From: Arthrobacter sp. Leaf337
Lineage (GTDB): Bacteria > Actinomycetota > Actinomycetes > Actinomycetales > Micrococcaceae
Reading direction: 5' to 3'
Length of the DNA: 64,000 nucleotides
NCBI RefSeq assembly: GCF_001423745.1
Contig: NZ_LMPC01000012.1
Span: 189,981-253,980, forward strand
Both the position numbers and the translations under genes were made by a program. This document shows positions 62,610 through 64,000 of the stretch, in pieces. Each line of letters begins with the position of its first letter. The stretch's first letter is position 1. The notes under the pieces are model-generated. The model searched no databases. It saw only the letters and a list, made by a program, of their open reading frames with translations, and was not told the DNA's origin.

Positions 62610-63607
62610 GCGGCACATCAGCGCGGGGATCCGGAAGCGCGGACTCCGACCATACACGCCACCTGCTCCATCAGATGCTGCGCGTGCGGCGGCTCGAGGA
62701 GCAGTGCGTGGAGCTCTACAGCGCGGCGAAAATCCGGGGGTTCCTGCACGTCTACATCGGAGAGGAAGCGGTCGCCGCGGGTGTGATGAGCACCCTGGCT
62801 CCGGAAGACGCCGTGGTGGCAACATACCGGGAACACGGCCATGCGCTGCTGCGCGGTGTGTCCGCGGGAGCCATCCTGGCCGAGATGTACGGCTATGTGG
62901 AAGGCTGCTGCCGCGGCCGCGGCGGCTCCATGCACCTGTTCGACGCCGCCACCCGCTTCTACGGAGGCAACGCGATCGTGGCAGGCGGGCTGCCGCTGGC
63001 CGTGGGCCTGGCGCTCGCCGATAAAATGTCCGGACGCTCCCGGGTGACCGCCTGCTTTTTCGGCGAAGGCGCCGTAGCCGAAGGCGCATTCCACGAAAGC
63101 CTGAACCTCGCCGCGCTCTGGCAGCTGCCGGTCCTGTTCTGCTGCGAGAACAATCTGTACGCCATGGGCACCGCCCTGGCCCGCTCCGAATCGCAGACCG
63201 ATATTGCCCTCAAGGCCGCCGCCTACGAGATCTCCTCGTGGTCCGCGGACGGGATGGATGTGCTCGCCGTCGAAGAGGCTGCGCGCCGCGCCGTGGACGC
63301 CGTCCGGGCCGGCGGCGGACCGCACTTCCTCGAGCTCCGGACCTACCGGTTCAGGGCCCACTCCATGTTCGATCCCGAACGGTACCGGGAAAAAACGGAG
63401 GTCTCCCGCTGGATGGAGCGCGATCCGATCAACACGCTCCGGAACGCCCTGGAAACCGCCGGCCAGCTGACGGAGAAGGACTGGAAGAAGATCCAGCAGG
63501 ACGTGGACGCGGAAGTGAAGGCCGCCGTGGAGTTTGCCGAAGCCGGCACGCTGGAACCGGTGGAGGAACTGACCCGGTTCGTGTACAGCGAGCGGAGCCC
63601 GCAATGA
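62606..63607 (+). CDS. Thiamine-diphosphate-dependent dehydrogenase E1 alpha subunit (acetoin/2-oxoacid)
   Basis: 333 residues from a GTG, GTGA overlap with the ligase. [25 protein letters not shown] and the TPP motif [37 protein letters not shown] are diagnostic; [16 protein letters not shown] closes the fold. The length fits acetoin dehydrogenase or branched-chain/PDH E1 alpha; the substrate pocket cannot be read. With Acs as neighbour, acetoin cleavage to acetate and acetyl-CoA is a good guess. Confidence 0.9.
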
Positions 63608-64000
63608 AGACCACCTACCGCGAAGCCATGCGGGCTGCCATCCGGGACGCCCTCCAGCGCGACGAACGGGTGTTCCTCATGGGCGAGGATGTTGGCGCGT
63701 ACGGCGGATGCTTCGCGGTGAGCCTTGGCCTGTTCGAGGAGTTCGGCCCGGAGCGGATCCGGGACACTCCGCTGTCCGAATCCGGCTTTGTGGGCGCAGG
63801 CATCGGGGCGGCCCTGGGCGGGATGCGGCCCATTGTGGAGATCATGACCGTCAATTTCAGCCTGCTGGCGCTGGACCAGCTGGTGAACAACGCGGCCACC
63901 CTGCTGCACATGTCCGGCGGGCAGTTCAACGTGCCGCTGGTCATCCGGATGACCACGGGAGCCGGGCGCCAGCTGGGAGCCCAGCACTCACACAGCCTGG
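63604..64000 (+). CDS. 2-oxoacid/acetoin dehydrogenase E1 beta subunit (partial, runs off the window)
   Basis: The open frame begins ATGAAGACCACCTACCGC, overlapping the E1 alpha stop by 4 bases, and codes for at least 132 residues to the window end: [51 protein letters not shown] and [19 protein letters not shown] are the E1 beta signatures. It pairs with E1 alpha to form the decarboxylase component; E2 presumably follows beyond the window. Confidence 0.93.
   Translation, partial: MKTTYREAMRAAIRDALQRDERVFLMGEDVGAYGGCFAVSLGLFEEFGPERIRDTPLSESGFVGAGIGAALGGMRPIVEIMTVNFSLLALDQLVNNAATLLHMSGGQFNVPLVIRMTTGAGRQLGAQHSHSL

Overview
The window reads as a chromosomal segment of a high-GC Gram-positive actinobacterium. 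The best match by protein character and gene order is a soil Micrococcaceae such as Arthrobacter or Pseudarthrobacter. Reasons: very GC-rich third codon positions, many GTG/TTG starts, ATGA/GTGA stop-start overlaps, the ffs-dnaX-recR-lysC and purS-purQ-purL blocks, a GAF-ANTAR regulator, a DUF3151 protein and a VapB/LytR_C pair. I see no phage, insertion sequence, integrase or CRISPR array.

Layout. 1-5.6 kb: a tightly packed plus-strand sugar operon (two Gfo/Idh/MocA oxidoreductases, a TIM-barrel isomerase/epimerase, a DUF1080 hydrolase, a TolB-like propeller and an HbpS-like protein), probably for keto-sugar or glycoside breakdown. 5.6-17 kb: mixed housekeeping and accessory genes: GNAT, a DsbA/FrnE oxidoreductase, a TetR regulator, a LytR_C/VapB pair, a HAD protein, a Stealth sugar-phosphate transferase that lacks a normal start codon, a metallophosphoesterase, a formaldehyde dehydrogenase, glutathione peroxidase, an M23 peptidase with a long Pro/Thr tail, and an MpaB-type oxygenase. 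17-25.5 kb: tRNA-Ser(GGA), a NIF3-like protein, SRP RNA, dnaX, recR, a GNAT, lysC, two related small proteins and an OhrR-type regulator.

25.5-34 kb is the most distinctive accessory block. Two large secreted subtilases (paralogues) flank a plus-strand cluster made of a lipoprotein with a Streptomyces-subtilisin-inhibitor (SSI) domain, a protein of the family often labelled 3-methyladenine DNA glycosylase, and a second SSI-like protein that has no signal peptide and has lost one of the two SSI disulfides. This looks like a protease-inhibitor island with a possible cytoplasmic SSI derivative.

34-42 kb: purSQL, then a minus-strand run (AbiEi/DUF559-like protein, DUF503, a monooxygenase, TPR, DUF1990, YjbR, a CoA-binding protein). 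Three copies of a roughly 55-60 bp palindromic repeat sit just after gene ends, all in the same orientation relative to the upstream stop codon. 42-47.5 kb: a SAM riboswitch leads a sulfur operon of acetyl-CoA synthetase, the FMNH2-dependent dimethylsulfone monooxygenase SfnG, O-acetylhomoserine sulfhydrylase and a CoA-binding protein. A paralogue of that last protein lies divergently on the other side of the riboswitch.

47.5-50.4 kb: an ECF-like sigma factor with a probable membrane anti-sigma partner, a non-coding stretch with two tandem hairpins that share a 12-nt loop, and an HPt-like protein without the phospho-accepting histidine. 50.4-60.7 kb: purA, a UDG-like protein, DUF3151, fructose-bisphosphate aldolase, a TrmH-type methyltransferase, a membrane-anchored protein, a HAD-IIA phosphatase, a Tat-like hydrolase, STAS and GAF-ANTAR regulators, and pyrE. 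60.8 kb to the end: an operon of a second acetyl-CoA synthetase and the E1 alpha and beta subunits of a 2-oxoacid/acetoin dehydrogenase; the beta gene runs off the window.
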